From: Mycolicibacterium novocastrense
GTDB taxonomy: Bacteria > Actinomycetota > Actinomycetes > Mycobacteriales > Mycobacteriaceae
Direction: 5' to 3'
Assembly: GCF_001570485.1 (NCBI RefSeq)
Contig: NZ_BCTA01000028.1
Location: 1 to 64,000 of the forward strand
Length of the DNA stretch: 64,000 bases
The notes beneath the pieces were generated by a model that saw nothing but the letters and a program-made list of their open reading frames with translations, did not search any database and was not told the origin of the DNA. Below, piece by piece: positions 1 through 9,790 of this stretch. Made by a program: the position numbers and the translations under genes. Position 1 is the first letter of the stretch; each line of letters starts with the position of its first letter.

Positions 1-3000
1 GCCACCACCGACACCAGCACCGGACCACAACTACACGCCCACTGGACATGGGCACCCTCAACACTGACCCCCGAACACATCCACCGACTCAACCAACTCT
101 GGTTCCAAGCCCTCACCGGCATCTGCACCCACGTCCACGCAGGCGGCGGCGGCCTCACCCCCTCCGACATCGCACCGGCCCGGTTGACCCAGTACCAGAT
201 CGACGACCTCGCACAGCGCTACGACATCGCCGACATCCTGCCGCTGACGCCGTTACAGCAGGGATTGTTCTTCCACGCCGTCGCCACACATGGTGGCGGC
301 GACGATGTTTACGCGATGCAGCTGGACATCACGCTGAGTGGTCGGCTGGACGACCATCGGTTACGCGAGGCGATGCACACCGTGGTCAAACGCCACCCTC
401 ATCTGGCGGCCCGCTTCTGGGCGCAGTCCGGGGAGCCGGTGCAGATCATCCCCGCCGATCCCGTCATGGCCTGGCGCCACGTCGATTTGGCGGCAGCGCA
501 AACCGCTCGTCATGAGCATACGGAGCAGATCGAGCAGATCTGCGCCGAGGAACGCGCTGCGGTTGGCGACCTGGCGCATCCGCCCGCCGTTCGTGCCGCT
601 TTGATCCGCACCGCACACGATCGGCACCGTTTGGTGCTGACGTACCACCACATCGTGATGGACGGCTGGTCGCTGCCGATCCTTCTCGGCGAAGTGTTCG
701 CCGCCTATCACGGGCAGTGGCTCGGCGCACCGGGGTCGTATCGCAGGTACGTCACCTGGTTGGCCGAGCGGGATCGCGACGCTGCGCGCGCGGCGTGGCT
801 CGAGGTGTTCACCGGGTTTGACACCCCCACATTGGTCGGCTCGCCCGACCGGTCCAGGCTCGGGCCCCGCGCCGTCGAAACCTTCCAGATACCGGCCGAA
901 ATCACCCGCGACATCAGCGAATTGGCACGGTCCCACCACACCACCACCAACATCGTGCTGCAAGCCGCATGGGCCCAACTACTGATGTGGCTCACCGGCC
1001 AGAACGATGTCGCCTTCGGCACGGTGGTCTCGGGTCGCCCCGTCGAACTGCCAGGTGCGGAGTCGATGGTGGGCCTGCTGATCAACAGCGTTCCGGTGCG
1101 GGCCCCCATCACCGCGCAGGCCTCCATCACGGACCTGATCGAGCACATGCACGGCGCCCACAAGGACACACTCGAACATCAGCACTTGGCGCTACCCGAG
1201 ATCCACCGGATCGCCGGTCACGACCAGCTTTTCGACACAGTGTTCGTGTACGAGAACTACCCCATCGACACTGCAGCCCTCTCCGATGCCGACGGGTTGG
1301 CCGTCACCGAGTTCGCCAGCCGCGAATACAACCACTACCCACTGACGGTGCAAGCCAGCCCCGGTCCTCGACTGGGCCTTCGCTTCGAATTCGACACAGA
1401 CGTCTTCGATCGCGAACGTATCCAGGCGTTGATCCAGCGTTTCCAGCGGGTGATGGTTGCGATGACGACCGATCCGCGCCAGTGTGTTTCGTCGGTGGAC
1501 GTACTCGACGATGTCGAGCACACCCGATTGGATCAGATCGGCCATCGCGCGGTGTTGACTCAGCCGCCGGCGACGCACGTGTCGATCCCGGCGGCATTCG
1601 CTGTGCAGGTGGCGAAAACGCCCGAGGAGGTGGCAGTCACTTTCGAGGGCTGCTCACTGACTTATCGCGAACTCGATGAAGCAGCCAACCGGCTAGCGCA
1701 CCTGCTCGTCGATCAGGGTGCGGGCCCAGGCGAATGTGTGGCGCTGCTGCTCTCTCGTTCCCTGCAAGCGGTCACCGCGATTGCGGCGGTGCTCAAAACG
1801 GGGGCCGCCTATCTCCCGATCGACCCGGCGCTGCCGGCGGCCCGCATCGGTTTCATGCTCGCCGATGCGCGGCCGGTCGCCGCGATCACCAGCGCCGGGC
1901 TCGCCGACCGGCTGGGCGAGTACGACGTCACGGTCATCGATGTCGACGCTCCTCACCTCGAAACCTATCCGGCAACGAATCTGCCGACACCGAACGCCGA
2001 CGATGTCGCCTACCTGATGTACACCTCCGGGACGACCGGTGCACCCAAGGGGGTGGCCATCACCCATCACAATCTGACCCAGTTGCTGAGGTCGCTGGAC
2101 CAGTGGCTTGCGCCCGAACAGGTGTGGTCACAATGGCATTCGCTGGCCTTCGATGTATCGGCGTGGGAGATGTGGGGTGCTCTGCTACGTGGTGGGCGGC
2201 TCGTCGTGGTGCCCGAGTCGGTGAGCCGCTCACCCGAGGACCTGCGCGCCCTACTCGTGGCCGAAGACGTCAGCGTGCTGCTCCTGACGCCGTCGGCGGT
2301 CGCGATGATGTCGCCGCGGGGGCTCGACGGGGTGACGTTGGTGGCCGCCAGCGAGGTCTGCCCCGCCGAGGTGGTGGATCGGTGGGCGTCCGGGCGGGTG
2401 ATGGTCCACTCGTACGGTCCCACCGAGACGACCGTGTATACGTCCATGAGCGCGCCGCTGGCGGTGGGGTCGGGAGTGCCGCCGATCGGCTCGCCGGTGG
2501 GGGGATCGGCGTTTTTCGTCCTGGACGGGTGGCTGCGGCCGGTGCCGGTCGGGTCCGTCGGGGAACTGTATGTGGCCGGTGCCGGAGTGGGCTGCGGGTA
2601 TTGGCGCCGGGCCGGTTTGACCGCCTCACGGTTCGTGGCATGCCCGTTCGTCGGCGACGGGGCACCCGGCCAACGGATGTATCGCACGGGAGATCTCGTG
2701 CGATGGCGCACGGACGGGCAACTACAGTTCGTGGGACGTATCGACGAGCAGGTCAAGATCCGCGGTTACCGCATCGAACTCGGTGAGGTGCGGGCCGCGT
2801 TGGCCGCGCTGGAGGGTGTCGAGCAGGCGGTCGTGACCGTCCGGGAAGACCGCCCCGGTGACCGACGCCTCGTCGGCTACGTCATCGAGACTGCGACGGG
2901 CTCAGTGGACCTGCCCGGGGCGCGCAGCGCGCTCGCGAAACGGCTACCGCCCTACATGGTGCCGGCCGCCGTCGTCGCGGTGACGACGCTGCCTCTGACG

Positions 3001-4656
3001 GTCAACGGCAAACTCGACCAACGCGCGTTGCCTGCACCGCAGTACACCGCCGGCGGGTATCGCGCGCCGACCGGTCCGATGGAGGAGACGTTGGCCGGTA
3101 TCTACGCCGGCATTCTGGGGCTGGACCGGGTCGGCGTCGACGACTCGTTCTTCGACCTCGGGGGTGACTCGCTTTCCGCGATGCGCCTGATCGCCAGTGT
3201 GAACACGGCATTCGATGCCGACCTTCCGGTGCCCGTCCTCTTCGACGCTCCGTCTGTAAGCGGCTTGTGCGCCCAACTCGACAGGCACAAGACCGACCAG
3301 AAGACCGGTGTCAGAGCGCTGTATACAGCCATACACGGCCGTGATTGCACCGAGGTCCGCGCCGCGGATCTCAAGCTCGCCAGTTTCATCGATACCGCAA
3401 CCCTGACCGCGGCGCCGACGCTGCCGGGCCCCCGCGCCGACGCCAGGACAGTGCTGCTCACCGGCGCCACCGGATTCCTCGGGCGTTACCTGACCTTGCA
3501 GTGGCTGGAGCGGATGGCGGCGATCGACGGCACGCTGATCTGTCTTGTGCGAGGCGAATCCGACGCCGACGCGCGGGCCCGTCTGGAGAAGACCTTCGAC
3601 AGCGGTGATCCCGTTCTGCTGCAACACTTCCAGTCGTTGGCCACCGACCACCTGGAGGTCATCGCCGGCGACAAGAGCGAGGCCCGCCTCGGACTGGACG
3701 ACGAGCTCTGGGAGTGTCTCGCCGAGACCGTCGACCGAATCGTCGATCCCGCGGCTCTGGTCAACGGGGTTCTGCCCTACAGCGAGCTGTTCGGGCCCAA
3801 CGTGGTGGGTACCGCCGAGCTGATTCGATTCGCCCTCACCACCAGACTCAAGTCCTACAGTTTCGTCTCGACCGCCGATGTGAGAACGCAGATCGATCCC
3901 TCAGTCTTCACCGAGGATGCCGACATCCGCCTCATCAGCCCCACCCGTGTCATCGATGGCAGCTACGGAAACGGCTACGCCACAAGCAAATGGGCGGGTG
4001 AGGTGCTGCTGAGCGAAGCCCACGATCTGTGCGGGCTGCCGGTCGGGGTGTTCCGGTGTGACGTCATCTTGGCCGAGCCCACTTACGGGGGTCAGCTCAA
4101 CGTGTCGGACACGGTCACCCGGATGGTGCTGAGCCTGGTCGCCACCGGCATCGCACCCGGCTCGTTCTTTCCGCTCGACGCGGAGGGTAAGCGTCAACGT
4201 GCCCACTTCGACGCGTTGCCAGTGGATTTCGTCGCCAAGGCGATCGTGTCGCTGGGTGCCCCGCTCATCGACGGATTCGAGACCTATCACGTGATGAACC
4301 CGCACGATGACGGCATCGGACCCGACGAGTACGTCGACTGGCTGATCGAGGCCGGTTACCCGATCCAGCGCATCGGTGACTTCACGGAGTGGGTGAGGCG
4401 GTTCGAAACCGCACTCAGTGAGCTGCCGGATCAGCAGCGGGAGCACTCGGTACTGAACATGTTGCGGTCGCGTCCGTCGGATCAGTTCGAGCTGCCCGAA
4501 CCGACCCGCGGGGCTTTCGCACCCACTGACCGGTTTCGTGCCGCGGTACAGGCGGCGGAGTTCTCGCTCCACGAGGGCATCGCGGACATTCCGCACATCT
4601 CGGCGCCGATCATCACCAAATACGTCACCGACTTGCAGCGGCTCGGACTGCTTTAG
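1..4656 (+). CDS. Non-ribosomal peptide synthetase, C-terminal part (E end, C-A-T-reductase), 5' partial
   Basis: The reading frame is open from base 1, so the gene starts upstream; 1551 residues are visible. The first 65 or so residues look like the end of an epimerization domain. Next comes a condensation domain (LPLTPLQQG near residue 80, HHIVMDG at 216-222), an adenylation domain ([11 protein letters not shown] from residue 674; [18 protein letters not shown]), a carrier domain (GGDSL, Ser 1057, bases 3169-3171) and a terminal reductase domain (TGATGFLG at 1154-1161, catalytic YATSK at 1326-1330). The reductase closely resembles that of mycobacterial carboxylic acid reductases such as FadD9, so the product is probably released as an aldehyde or alcohol. 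My manual alignment to GrsA gives a specificity code of D-V-W-S-V-A-S-V-Y-K; I do not assign a substrate. The last two modules resemble Mps2 of glycopeptidolipid synthesis, but the neighbours differ. Confidence 0.95.
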   Translation, partial: ATTDTSTGPQLHAHWTWAPSTLTPEHIHRLNQLWFQALTGICTHVHAGGGGLTPSDIAPARLTQYQIDDLAQRYDIADILPLTPLQQGLFFHAVATHGGGDDVYAMQLDITLSGRLDDHRLREAMHTVVKRHPHLAARFWAQSGEPVQIIPADPVMAWRHVDLAAAQTARHEHTEQIEQICAEERAAVGDLAHPPAVRAALIRTAHDRHRLVLTYHHIVMDGWSLPILLGEVFAAYHGQWLGAPGSYRRYVTWLAERDRDAARAAWLEVFTGFDTPTLVGSPDRSRLGPRAVETFQIPAEITRDISELARSHHTTTNIVLQAAWAQLLMWLTGQNDVAFGTVVSGRPVELPGAESMVGLLINSVPVRAPITAQASITDLIEHMHGAHKDTLEHQHLALPEIHRIAGHDQLFDTVFVYENYPIDTAALSDADGLAVTEFASREYNHYPLTVQASPGPRLGLRFEFDTDVFDRERIQALIQRFQRVMVAMTTDPRQCVSSVDVLDDVEHTRLDQIGHRAVLTQPPATHVSIPAAFAVQVAKTPEEVAVTFEGCSLTYRELDEAANRLAHLLVDQGAGPGECVALLLSRSLQAVTAIAAVLKTGAAYLPIDPALPAARIGFMLADARPVAAITSAGLADRLGEYDVTVIDVDAPHLETYPATNLPTPNADDVAYLMYTSGTTGAPKGVAITHHNLTQLLRSLDQWLAPEQVWSQWHSLAFDVSAWEMWGALLRGGRLVVVPESVSRSPEDLRALLVAEDVSVLLLTPSAVAMMSPRGLDGVTLVAASEVCPAEVVDRWASGRVMVHSYGPTETTVYTSMSAPLAVGSGVPPIGSPVGGSAFFVLDGWLRPVPVGSVGELYVAGAGVGCGYWRRAGLTASRFVACPFVGDGAPGQRMYRTGDLVRWRTDGQLQFVGRIDEQVKIRGYRIELGEVRAALAALEGVEQAVVTVREDRPGDRRLVGYVIETATGSVDLPGARSALAKRLPPYMVPAAVVAVTTLPLTVNGKLDQRALPAPQYTAGGYRAPTGPMEETLAGIYAGILGLDRVGVDDSFFDLGGDSLSAMRLIASVNTAFDADLPVPVLFDAPSVSGLCAQLDRHKTDQKTGVRALYTAIHGRDCTEVRAADLKLASFIDTATLTAAPTLPGPRADARTVLLTGATGFLGRYLTLQWLERMAAIDGTLICLVRGESDADARARLEKTFDSGDPVLLQHFQSLATDHLEVIAGDKSEARLGLDDELWECLAETVDRIVDPAALVNGVLPYSELFGPNVVGTAELIRFALTTRLKSYSFVSTADVRTQIDPSVFTEDADIRLISPTRVIDGSYGNGYATSKWAGEVLLSEAHDLCGLPVGVFRCDVILAEPTYGGQLNVSDTVTRMVLSLVATGIAPGSFFPLDAEGKRQRAHFDALPVDFVAKAIVSLGAPLIDGFETYHVMNPHDDGIGPDEYVDWLIEAGYPIQRIGDFTEWVRRFETALSELPDQQREHSVLNMLRSRPSDQFELPEPTRGAFAPTDRFRAAVQAAEFSLHEGIADIPHISAPIITKYVTDLQRLGLL

Positions 4657-4671
4657 CCCCAGGAGGACCAC

Positions 4672-5583
4672 ATGCGTCGACTCGCCCTTTCGATCTACTG
4701 GGGGTTCTTGACGGCCGTCCACTCCGTCACCCTGGTCCGGCAGAAGGATGCCGCGGCCTACTACACGATGCTCGGCGACGACGTCATCGACTTCATGAGT
4801 GGGGGATACGCCGACAGCTCCAAGCCGTTGTGGCTCAACCTCGGCTACTGGAAATCCGCACGCACCTATCCCGACGCCTGTGTCGCGATGGTCGAACTAT
4901 TGGGCGCGCGTGCGGGACTGCGGCCTGGCGACAGCGTCCTCGACGTCGGCGCGGGGTTCGGTGAGCAGGACTTCGTTCTGCTCGATCGTTTCGACGTCTC
5001 TCATATCACCAGCATCGACATCACGCCTGTCCACGTCGACAAAGGCACAGAAGCCGTCGCCAAGCGTGGACTCGAGGACCGGATCGACATTCGCCTCGGC
5101 TCCGCTACCGCAATGGAATTCGCCGACGAATCGTTCGACAAGGTGGTGGCCCTGGAATCCGCGTTTCACTTCGACACCCGCGATGAGTTCCTGCGGGAGG
5201 CGTTGCGAGTCCTCAAACCGGGAGGCGCCATCGCGCTCACCGACATGCTCCCGATGCCGGGCCAGAAATCCAGCCGATCGACCAGATTCGGCCGTAAGTG
5301 CGGACATTATCCCGAGGCCAATTTTTATGACCGTGAGGAGTATCCGCGGCGGTTGGCGGCCGCGGGCTTCGACGATGTGCTCGTGGAGTCGATCAGGGGA
5401 GACGTGTACCCCGCGATGGCGGAATATGCGCGCCAGCGAATCGAGGAGAGGAAGGGCATGCGTGAGGTGGTCGTCGAAGTGTCAGAGGACGACCGCGCGC
5501 AGTGCCGTGGCGTGCAGATGTGGGAGCGGGGACTCGGGATCGCCGATTACGTGGTCGTCTCGGCCCGCAAGCCCCCGGGGTAG
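4672..5583 (+). CDS. Class I SAM-dependent methyltransferase, NRPS-linked
   Basis: 303 residues. The Rossmann SAM-binding motif DVGAGFGEQD lies near residue 90, preceded by LNLGYW; the acidic loop (SIDITP) and the LKPGG motif follow. This layout is that of small-molecule O-methyltransferases of the EryG/sterol type. The start is set by AGGAGGA at 4661-4667, five bases before ATG, and the gene begins 15 bases after the NRPS stop, so the two are almost certainly cotranscribed. It probably methylates the NRPS product, but the target is unknown. Its last 37 bases overlap the 3' end of the convergent nitrile hydratase accessory gene. Confidence 0.88.
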   Translation: MRRLALSIYWGFLTAVHSVTLVRQKDAAAYYTMLGDDVIDFMSGGYADSSKPLWLNLGYWKSARTYPDACVAMVELLGARAGLRPGDSVLDVGAGFGEQDFVLLDRFDVSHITSIDITPVHVDKGTEAVAKRGLEDRIDIRLGSATAMEFADESFDKVVALESAFHFDTRDEFLREALRVLKPGGAIALTDMLPMPGQKSSRSTRFGRKCGHYPEANFYDREEYPRRLAAAGFDDVLVESIRGDVYPAMAEYARQRIEERKGMREVVVEVSEDDRAQCRGVQMWERGLGIADYVVVSARKPPG

Positions 5584-5960
5584 GCGCCGTGGCGCGCGGG
5601 AGGCGAGGCGCCGAAATCGGCGGCATGCACCTCGATCGGATTGCCGTGCGGTGTGCGCCTTGCCGCGTGTCGCCACGCATCACGCCAGCGTTCGGTCTCG
5701 CCGGGGTCGATTCCCCTGCGCGTCAGCAGGTCTTCGAGGGCATCCAGCCAATGGTGGTAATAGGAGCCGTCGAGGCCGGAAAGGCCGTCTGGGCAACCGC
5801 TTTCGATGCGGGCGGCCAGTGCCTCGCTCCACTCGGTCCAGCTGTACAAACCACGTTCATGCAGTAGGACCACGATCGCGAAAGCCCTCGCCTGCCAGGG
5901 CTCAGCGAATACCCGCTCGTCGATGCCTGTGGTTTCCGATGGCCATTCGTTGGTGGTCAC
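5547..5960 (-). CDS. Nitrile hydratase accessory (activator) protein
   Basis: 137 residues from a GTG whose first bases overlap the stop of the beta-subunit gene (GTGA, 5957-5960), so it is translationally coupled. The core PWQARAFAIVVLLHERGLYSW...SYYHHWLDALEDLL is typical of the nitrile hydratase accessory family, which resembles the helical N-terminal half of the beta subunit. Family members load cobalt into the alpha subunit by subunit exchange. It is the last gene of the minus-strand operon and runs into the 3' end of the methyltransferase at 4672-5583. A longer upstream frame exists but would lie inside the beta gene. Confidence 0.85.
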   Translation of the reverse strand: MTTNEWPSETTGIDERVFAEPWQARAFAIVVLLHERGLYSWTEWSEALAARIESGCPDGLSGLDGSYYHHWLDALEDLLTRRGIDPGETERWRDAWRHAARRTPHGNPIEVHAADFGASPPARHGAYPGGLRAETTT

Positions 5961-6619
5961 CCTGCCTCCAGATACGGTTCCCACGCGTCGATGGACACCG
6001 TCAAAGTGGGCTCGGCGTCCGGCCACAACTCTGTACCGCAGAACACCACGCCGTAGAGCCACCGCGGTTGTTCGCCCTGACCACTCGCGTTCGTGTCGGC
6101 GAACACGTGCACCCCGTGCACCTGCTCGATCACACCACTCTTGCCCCGCGCATACCCGGGGAGCCTGGTGTGATGGGGAGCCGCCGCGGCCGTCGTGCGC
6201 ACGCGCTGGCCGACTGCGAACCGCGGACCGCTCGTTGCGAACCGCTCGGTGGGCGCCCCGCGCGCCTGCACCGTTCGCACGTCGCCCGCACGCAGAATGC
6301 GGGGCAACGCAGGCGGCGCATTCATGGATCGGCCGCTGGCCAATTCATCGGGTGAGATGAGGTCGCGTTCCCGGAGCTGATTGACCAACGCTGCGAACCA
6401 CACCTCGTAATAGCTGCGTTGCGCGTAGTCCGGCAGTGTCTCCCTCGCAGCGCGTGTCATGTCGAGGTTCCACACTCCGGCGGCACCCATTGACAGTTGT
6501 AGTGCGAACACCCGCGGCTCCCAGGCCGCCCGCCACATCTCGCGTCCCGACCCGACCTCGATGGGACCGTGCCGAAGTCGGCCACCGATATCGGCATGGT
6601 TGACGTACTCCTCAGGCAC
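5957..6619 (-). CDS. Nitrile hydratase, beta subunit
   Basis: 220 residues. The N-terminus ([14 protein letters not shown]) and helical domain ([20 protein letters not shown], near residues 70-90) match the beta-subunit fold. The C-terminal half is the SH3-like barrel (VGQRVRT...[20 protein letters not shown]...YGVVF, ending DAWEPYLE). Both halves are present, so this is a full-length beta subunit and not the split arrangement of thiocyanate hydrolase or ToyJKL. The ATG overlaps the end of the alpha gene by 8 bases. With alpha it should hydrate a nitrile to an amide in the cytoplasm. Confidence 0.9.
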   Translation of the reverse strand: MPEEYVNHADIGGRLRHGPIEVGSGREMWRAAWEPRVFALQLSMGAAGVWNLDMTRAARETLPDYAQRSYYEVWFAALVNQLRERDLISPDELASGRSMNAPPALPRILRAGDVRTVQARGAPTERFATSGPRFAVGQRVRTTAAAAPHHTRLPGYARGKSGVIEQVHGVHVFADTNASGQGEQPRWLYGVVFCGTELWPDAEPTLTVSIDAWEPYLEAG

Positions 6620-7250
6620 GCGACACCGATCCCGGTTGGCGGGCCAGACCTGTGCCGATCATCGAATCGCGAGTCACCAAGGCGGCGAGATGATCTTCGT
6701 CCAGGTCCTCACTTCCGGCCGGTCGCATCGGCACCACGAGATAACGCACTTCGGCGGTCGAATCCCATACCCGGATCTGCGTCTGCAGCGGCAGGGTCAC
6801 CCCGAACTCGGCAAGCACGCCGCGGGGGTCGCGCACCGCACGTGACCGGTACGGCGCGCTCTTGTACCAGGTGGGGGGAAGCCCCAACACCGCCCACGGG
6901 TAGCAACTGCACAGCGTGCAGACGACCAGGTTGTGGTGTGCAGGCGTGTTCTCCACGGCGACCATGTGTTCGCTCTGCCGTCCCATGTAACCCAGCCACG
7001 CGATCGCGGCAGTGGCGTCGCTCAGCAGCCAGTCGCGATAGGTCGGATCGATCCAGGCACGGGCCACCACGCGAGCACCGTTGCGAGGGCCGATGCGTGT
7101 TTCGTAGGTCTCGATGAGTTCGTCGAGTGCGGCAGGTTCGACGTACCCTTTCTCAACCAGGACGCTTTGCAGTGCCCGCACCCGAAGGTCCATGTCACCG
7201 ATCTCGCTGTGACCGGCGTCGGCACCCGTGTCGTCGGCGCGCAACGGCAT
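6612..7250 (-). CDS. Nitrile hydratase, cobalt-type alpha subunit
   Basis: 212 residues. The metal claw [10 protein letters not shown] has Cys111, Cys114, Ser115 and Cys116; threonine in the second claw position is the cobalt-type signature (iron-type has serine). Downstream [20 protein letters not shown] and LVTRDSMIG are canonical, so the subunit looks intact. ATG at 7250 begins two bases after the stop of the argG-like gene, which fixes the start over an in-frame upstream extension. No aldoxime dehydratase or amidase, the usual partners of nitrile hydratases, is in this window. Confidence 0.93.
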   Translation of the reverse strand: MPLRADDTGADAGHSEIGDMDLRVRALQSVLVEKGYVEPAALDELIETYETRIGPRNGARVVARAWIDPTYRDWLLSDATAAIAWLGYMGRQSEHMVAVENTPAHHNLVVCTLCSCYPWAVLGLPPTWYKSAPYRSRAVRDPRGVLAEFGVTLPLQTQIRVWDSTAEVRYLVVPMRPAGSEDLDEDHLAALVTRDSMIGTGLARQPGSVSRA

Positions 7251-7252
7251 GC

Positions 7253-8620
7253 TCAGTCGATCAGCCGAGGTGTATTCGAGATCGAAGCCTCGGCCCGCTC
7301 GCTGCAATGGTCTCGCGGTGACGAGCGCTGCGCAGAAGCATCGTGCGGTAGGTATTCGCGGACGTGCAGGCCTTTCTCGCCATCGAGGCGAATCTCCGAT
7401 TCAGCACGGGGTAGGCCGTCGCCCGGGACCGCCGCGGCCGACCTCGCCGCAGCTGCTTTGCGGTACTCCCACTGCTCGCGATCTCGAATATAAAGGGGTG
7501 AAACGGCTTTGAATCCCTCGAGGTCGAATCCTCCTGTGCGAAGGGTGAACCGCACCTCTCCGCTGACGGCTCGAGCACTCACTTCGAGGAAGGACTGCAA
7601 GGCCTGACGGAGGCCGCGGAACCATCGACCCTCGACGGCTTCCACGATCAGGGCCTCGCCGGCGGAGCGGATCCAGCGCAGCGTGTCCACTTCGACTGTC
7701 GCTGAGGCCAGTTGTGCGAATCCCTCGAGGACGAGCGCCGCCGCAGGGGCCTCGCGGACCTCGAGTACCTTCTCGCCGCTTTCCAGATGCTCCAGACTGC
7801 AGAACCGCCCGATACCGTACTGGCCGACGCTCGTGTTGAGGTTCGAAATCGATTCGACGGCGTTGGTGACCGGTTGGCCATCCACTGCCACGAGGCGCCC
7901 GCGCTCAAAGCCCAGCGATATCATGCGGCTCGGCGCGTCCGATACCACAGACCATTGGTACAGATGTCGATCGACTTCGAATTCTTCGGGGTCGTCGAGG
8001 GTTCCGCTTTCGAACTCCCGGCACCACAGGTTGGTGTCAGTGCTCAAGAACCGGTCGGCAAACCCGCCGACACCGAACGTCTCCTGAAGCTCCACGCGCT
8101 TGAAGTCGCGCGACAACGCGTCGAGTTCGTAGGGCGATCCGAAGTGACCTTCGAAACCCAGATCTGAGATCGCGCCGTTGAGCCTTCGTAGGCTGTTCTG
8201 CGACTGGTTGGCTGTGTGCAGCAGGCACCTGGCGCCGACCGATCGCGCGAACTCCACGCCGACTCTGGCGATCAACGGTCGCGACAGAGATGCACTGACC
8301 GGATGTTGACCGAGATATCTGCCGCCGGCGAGAATCGCCGGCTGTACGAACTCTTCGACGAATTCGTGTCTGCAATCGAGACGAGTGATTCGCACATCGA
8401 ACTTGTCGGCGATGCACGAAAAACGTCCGATATCGAAGTCGTCGCCGAGATCGACCGACAGTGCAAAAACGCGCGTGTCGAGTTTGGCCAGCTGGGCCAA
8501 CAGGTAAGCGCTGTCCAGTCCACCACCGCACAATGTCACGATGGTGTCATTGCGGTGGCACACCGCCTCGATATCCGAGAAGGACCGGATCTTCCTCTTC
8601 TGTGTGCCGTCAGATCCCAT
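7253..8620 (-). CDS. Argininosuccinate synthase-like PP-loop ATP enzyme, divergent paralogue
   Basis: 455 residues from ATG 8620; a GTG at 8656 gives 467 and neither has a strong ribosome site. The PP-loop reads CGGGLDS (residues 31-37; SGGLDT in true ArgG). ArgG landmarks follow: [45 protein letters not shown], and [32 protein letters not shown]. The aspartate/citrulline-binding loop, normally H-G-C-T-G-K-G-N-D-Q-V-R-F, reads [13 protein letters not shown] (from residue 135): the Asn is kept, the Asp is Ser and the glycine-rich loop is lost. It probably activates an oxygen as an adenylate but uses another nucleophile or substrate. First gene of the nitrile hydratase operon. Confidence 0.85.
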   Translation of the reverse strand: MGSDGTQKRKIRSFSDIEAVCHRNDTIVTLCGGGLDSAYLLAQLAKLDTRVFALSVDLGDDFDIGRFSCIADKFDVRITRLDCRHEFVEEFVQPAILAGGRYLGQHPVSASLSRPLIARVGVEFARSVGARCLLHTANQSQNSLRRLNGAISDLGFEGHFGSPYELDALSRDFKRVELQETFGVGGFADRFLSTDTNLWCREFESGTLDDPEEFEVDRHLYQWSVVSDAPSRMISLGFERGRLVAVDGQPVTNAVESISNLNTSVGQYGIGRFCSLEHLESGEKVLEVREAPAAALVLEGFAQLASATVEVDTLRWIRSAGEALIVEAVEGRWFRGLRQALQSFLEVSARAVSGEVRFTLRTGGFDLEGFKAVSPLYIRDREQWEYRKAAAARSAAAVPGDGLPRAESEIRLDGEKGLHVREYLPHDASAQRSSPRDHCSERAEASISNTPRLID

Positions 8621-8994
8621 GATTCGAACCCCGATCACGCGGGCGATGGGATCCACTGCTGGAACCGCATTGCCGATCGTTCGGCCGAGGCATACTCAAC
8701 GGCGCACCCGGCAAGTCAGCAGGCGCGAATCCGGCGCAGCTTTCGCGTCCTCCCGACCGGGTCAGGCTAACACCGCCAGCAGGGAACATGCCCGGAAACG
8801 GACACCGTCGGTGGCTGGATGAAGCCGATCGAATGGGAAGGCGGTGTTTCAGCATCCCGGCTCGCGCACAGGATATTTCGAACGCAAACTATTCGGGAGG
8901 ATGCCCGTGCCGACGCTGCAGTGAATTCGCGCCGGGGAGGGGGTTTGCCCTTCGATGTTGGGCCATTCGACGTTGAACGACGGGCGAGTCGTTC
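8621..8994. other. 374-bp divergent intergenic region
   Basis: Lies between the argG-like operon (minus) and the methyltransferase at 8995 (plus), so it should hold both promoters. No convincing coding frame was found. The only strong structure is the inverted repeat at 8975-8994. In-frame upstream extension of the argG-like gene could occupy 8621-8656. Confidence 0.6.
8975..8994. promoter_or_regulatory. Inverted repeat abutting a start codon
   Basis: GAACGAC (8975-8981) and GTCGTTC (8988-8994) form a perfect 7-bp inverted repeat with a 6-base loop, directly followed by the ATG at 8995. It could be an operator in the divergent promoter region, or an mRNA hairpin controlling translation of the methyltransferase. 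Confidence 0.4.
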
Positions 8995-9771
8995 ATGATG
9001 ATCGACATGGGCGCGCCAACCGCCGATATCGAGAACATGCCCAGGGGCGGGCCGGATGCCTCGTGGCTGGACCGGCGACTGCAGACCGACCGGTTGGAGT
9101 ATTTGGACCGCAACGACGTCGATGATCTCAAGCGGAAGGTCATCGAAGCGCTGGACCGCAGAGGGCGGCGACGGTACGTCGGTACGTACAAGATGTGCGC
9201 TCGATCGGCGCTTCGAGAAGTTGCCGAGATCCCGGCACCCAAGATCCTCGAGCTCGGGTGCGGCCTCGGCGGGCTGTCACGGCAATTGCTCCGGGATCAC
9301 CCCGGTGCTCACGTGACAGTCACCGACATCGACCCTGCGTTCGTGGCGATCGCCGCCGCCGACCTCGGTAGCCATCCGCGTGCCACGGTGCGCGAGATGG
9401 ATGCGACCGCTATCGACGCCCCGGACGGGTCCTACGACCTTGCCGTGTTTGCGTTGTCGTTGCATCACCTGCCGCCCGAACAGGCCGCTCGGGTGTTCGC
9501 AGAAGGCACCCGGGCCGCCACGAAGATGCTGATCATCGACCTCCGCAGGTGGCGATCCCCGATCCATGTCGCGGTGCTGTCGCCGGCGCTACCCCTCACC
9601 GCGCTGAATCCGTTGGCACACGATGGGGTGATCAGTTCGCTTCGTTCTTACAGCCCGTCGGCGCTGCGTGCGATCGCCCGCTATGCCGACCCCGCAATCA
9701 CCCTCGAGTTCCGCAGCGGCCCCTTCGGCACGACGACCGTCGTGGCCAGTCGGGCCCGCCGGGCTGGCTGA
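8995..9771 (+). CDS. Class I SAM-dependent methyltransferase
   Basis: 258 residues. SAM motif ILELGCGLGGLS near residue 85, acidic loop VTDIDP, and a FALSLHHLPPEQ motif typical of methyltransferase type 11/12 domains. The N-terminus has several Met codons (8995, 8998, 9007, 9037) and no clear ribosome site, so the start is uncertain. It diverges from the argG-like/nitrile hydratase operon and could act in the same pathway; the substrate is unknown. It runs towards the lipoprotein gene ending at 9791, with 19 bases between. Confidence 0.8.
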   Translation: MMIDMGAPTADIENMPRGGPDASWLDRRLQTDRLEYLDRNDVDDLKRKVIEALDRRGRRRYVGTYKMCARSALREVAEIPAPKILELGCGLGGLSRQLLRDHPGAHVTVTDIDPAFVAIAAADLGSHPRATVREMDATAIDAPDGSYDLAVFALSLHHLPPEQAARVFAEGTRAATKMLIIDLRRWRSPIHVAVLSPALPLTALNPLAHDGVISSLRSYSPSALRAIARYADPAITLEFRSGPFGTTTVVASRARRAG

Positions 9772-9790
9772 GAAGCCCCCCTTCCGATCC

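Noticed and set aside
1..5583. Glycopeptidolipid locus (mps2)
   Set aside because: The terminal module and reductase resemble Mps2, but the expected gap, mbtH, atf and rmt neighbours are not seen, and a nitrile hydratase operon follows instead.
5547..7250. Thiocyanate hydrolase or three-subunit ToyJKL-type enzyme
   Set aside because: The beta subunit has both the helical and the barrel half in one chain, so the third protein is an accessory factor and not a split subunit.
7253..8620. Housekeeping argG
   Set aside because: The substrate-binding loop is not conserved and the gene is in an operon with nitrile hydratase, away from other arginine genes.
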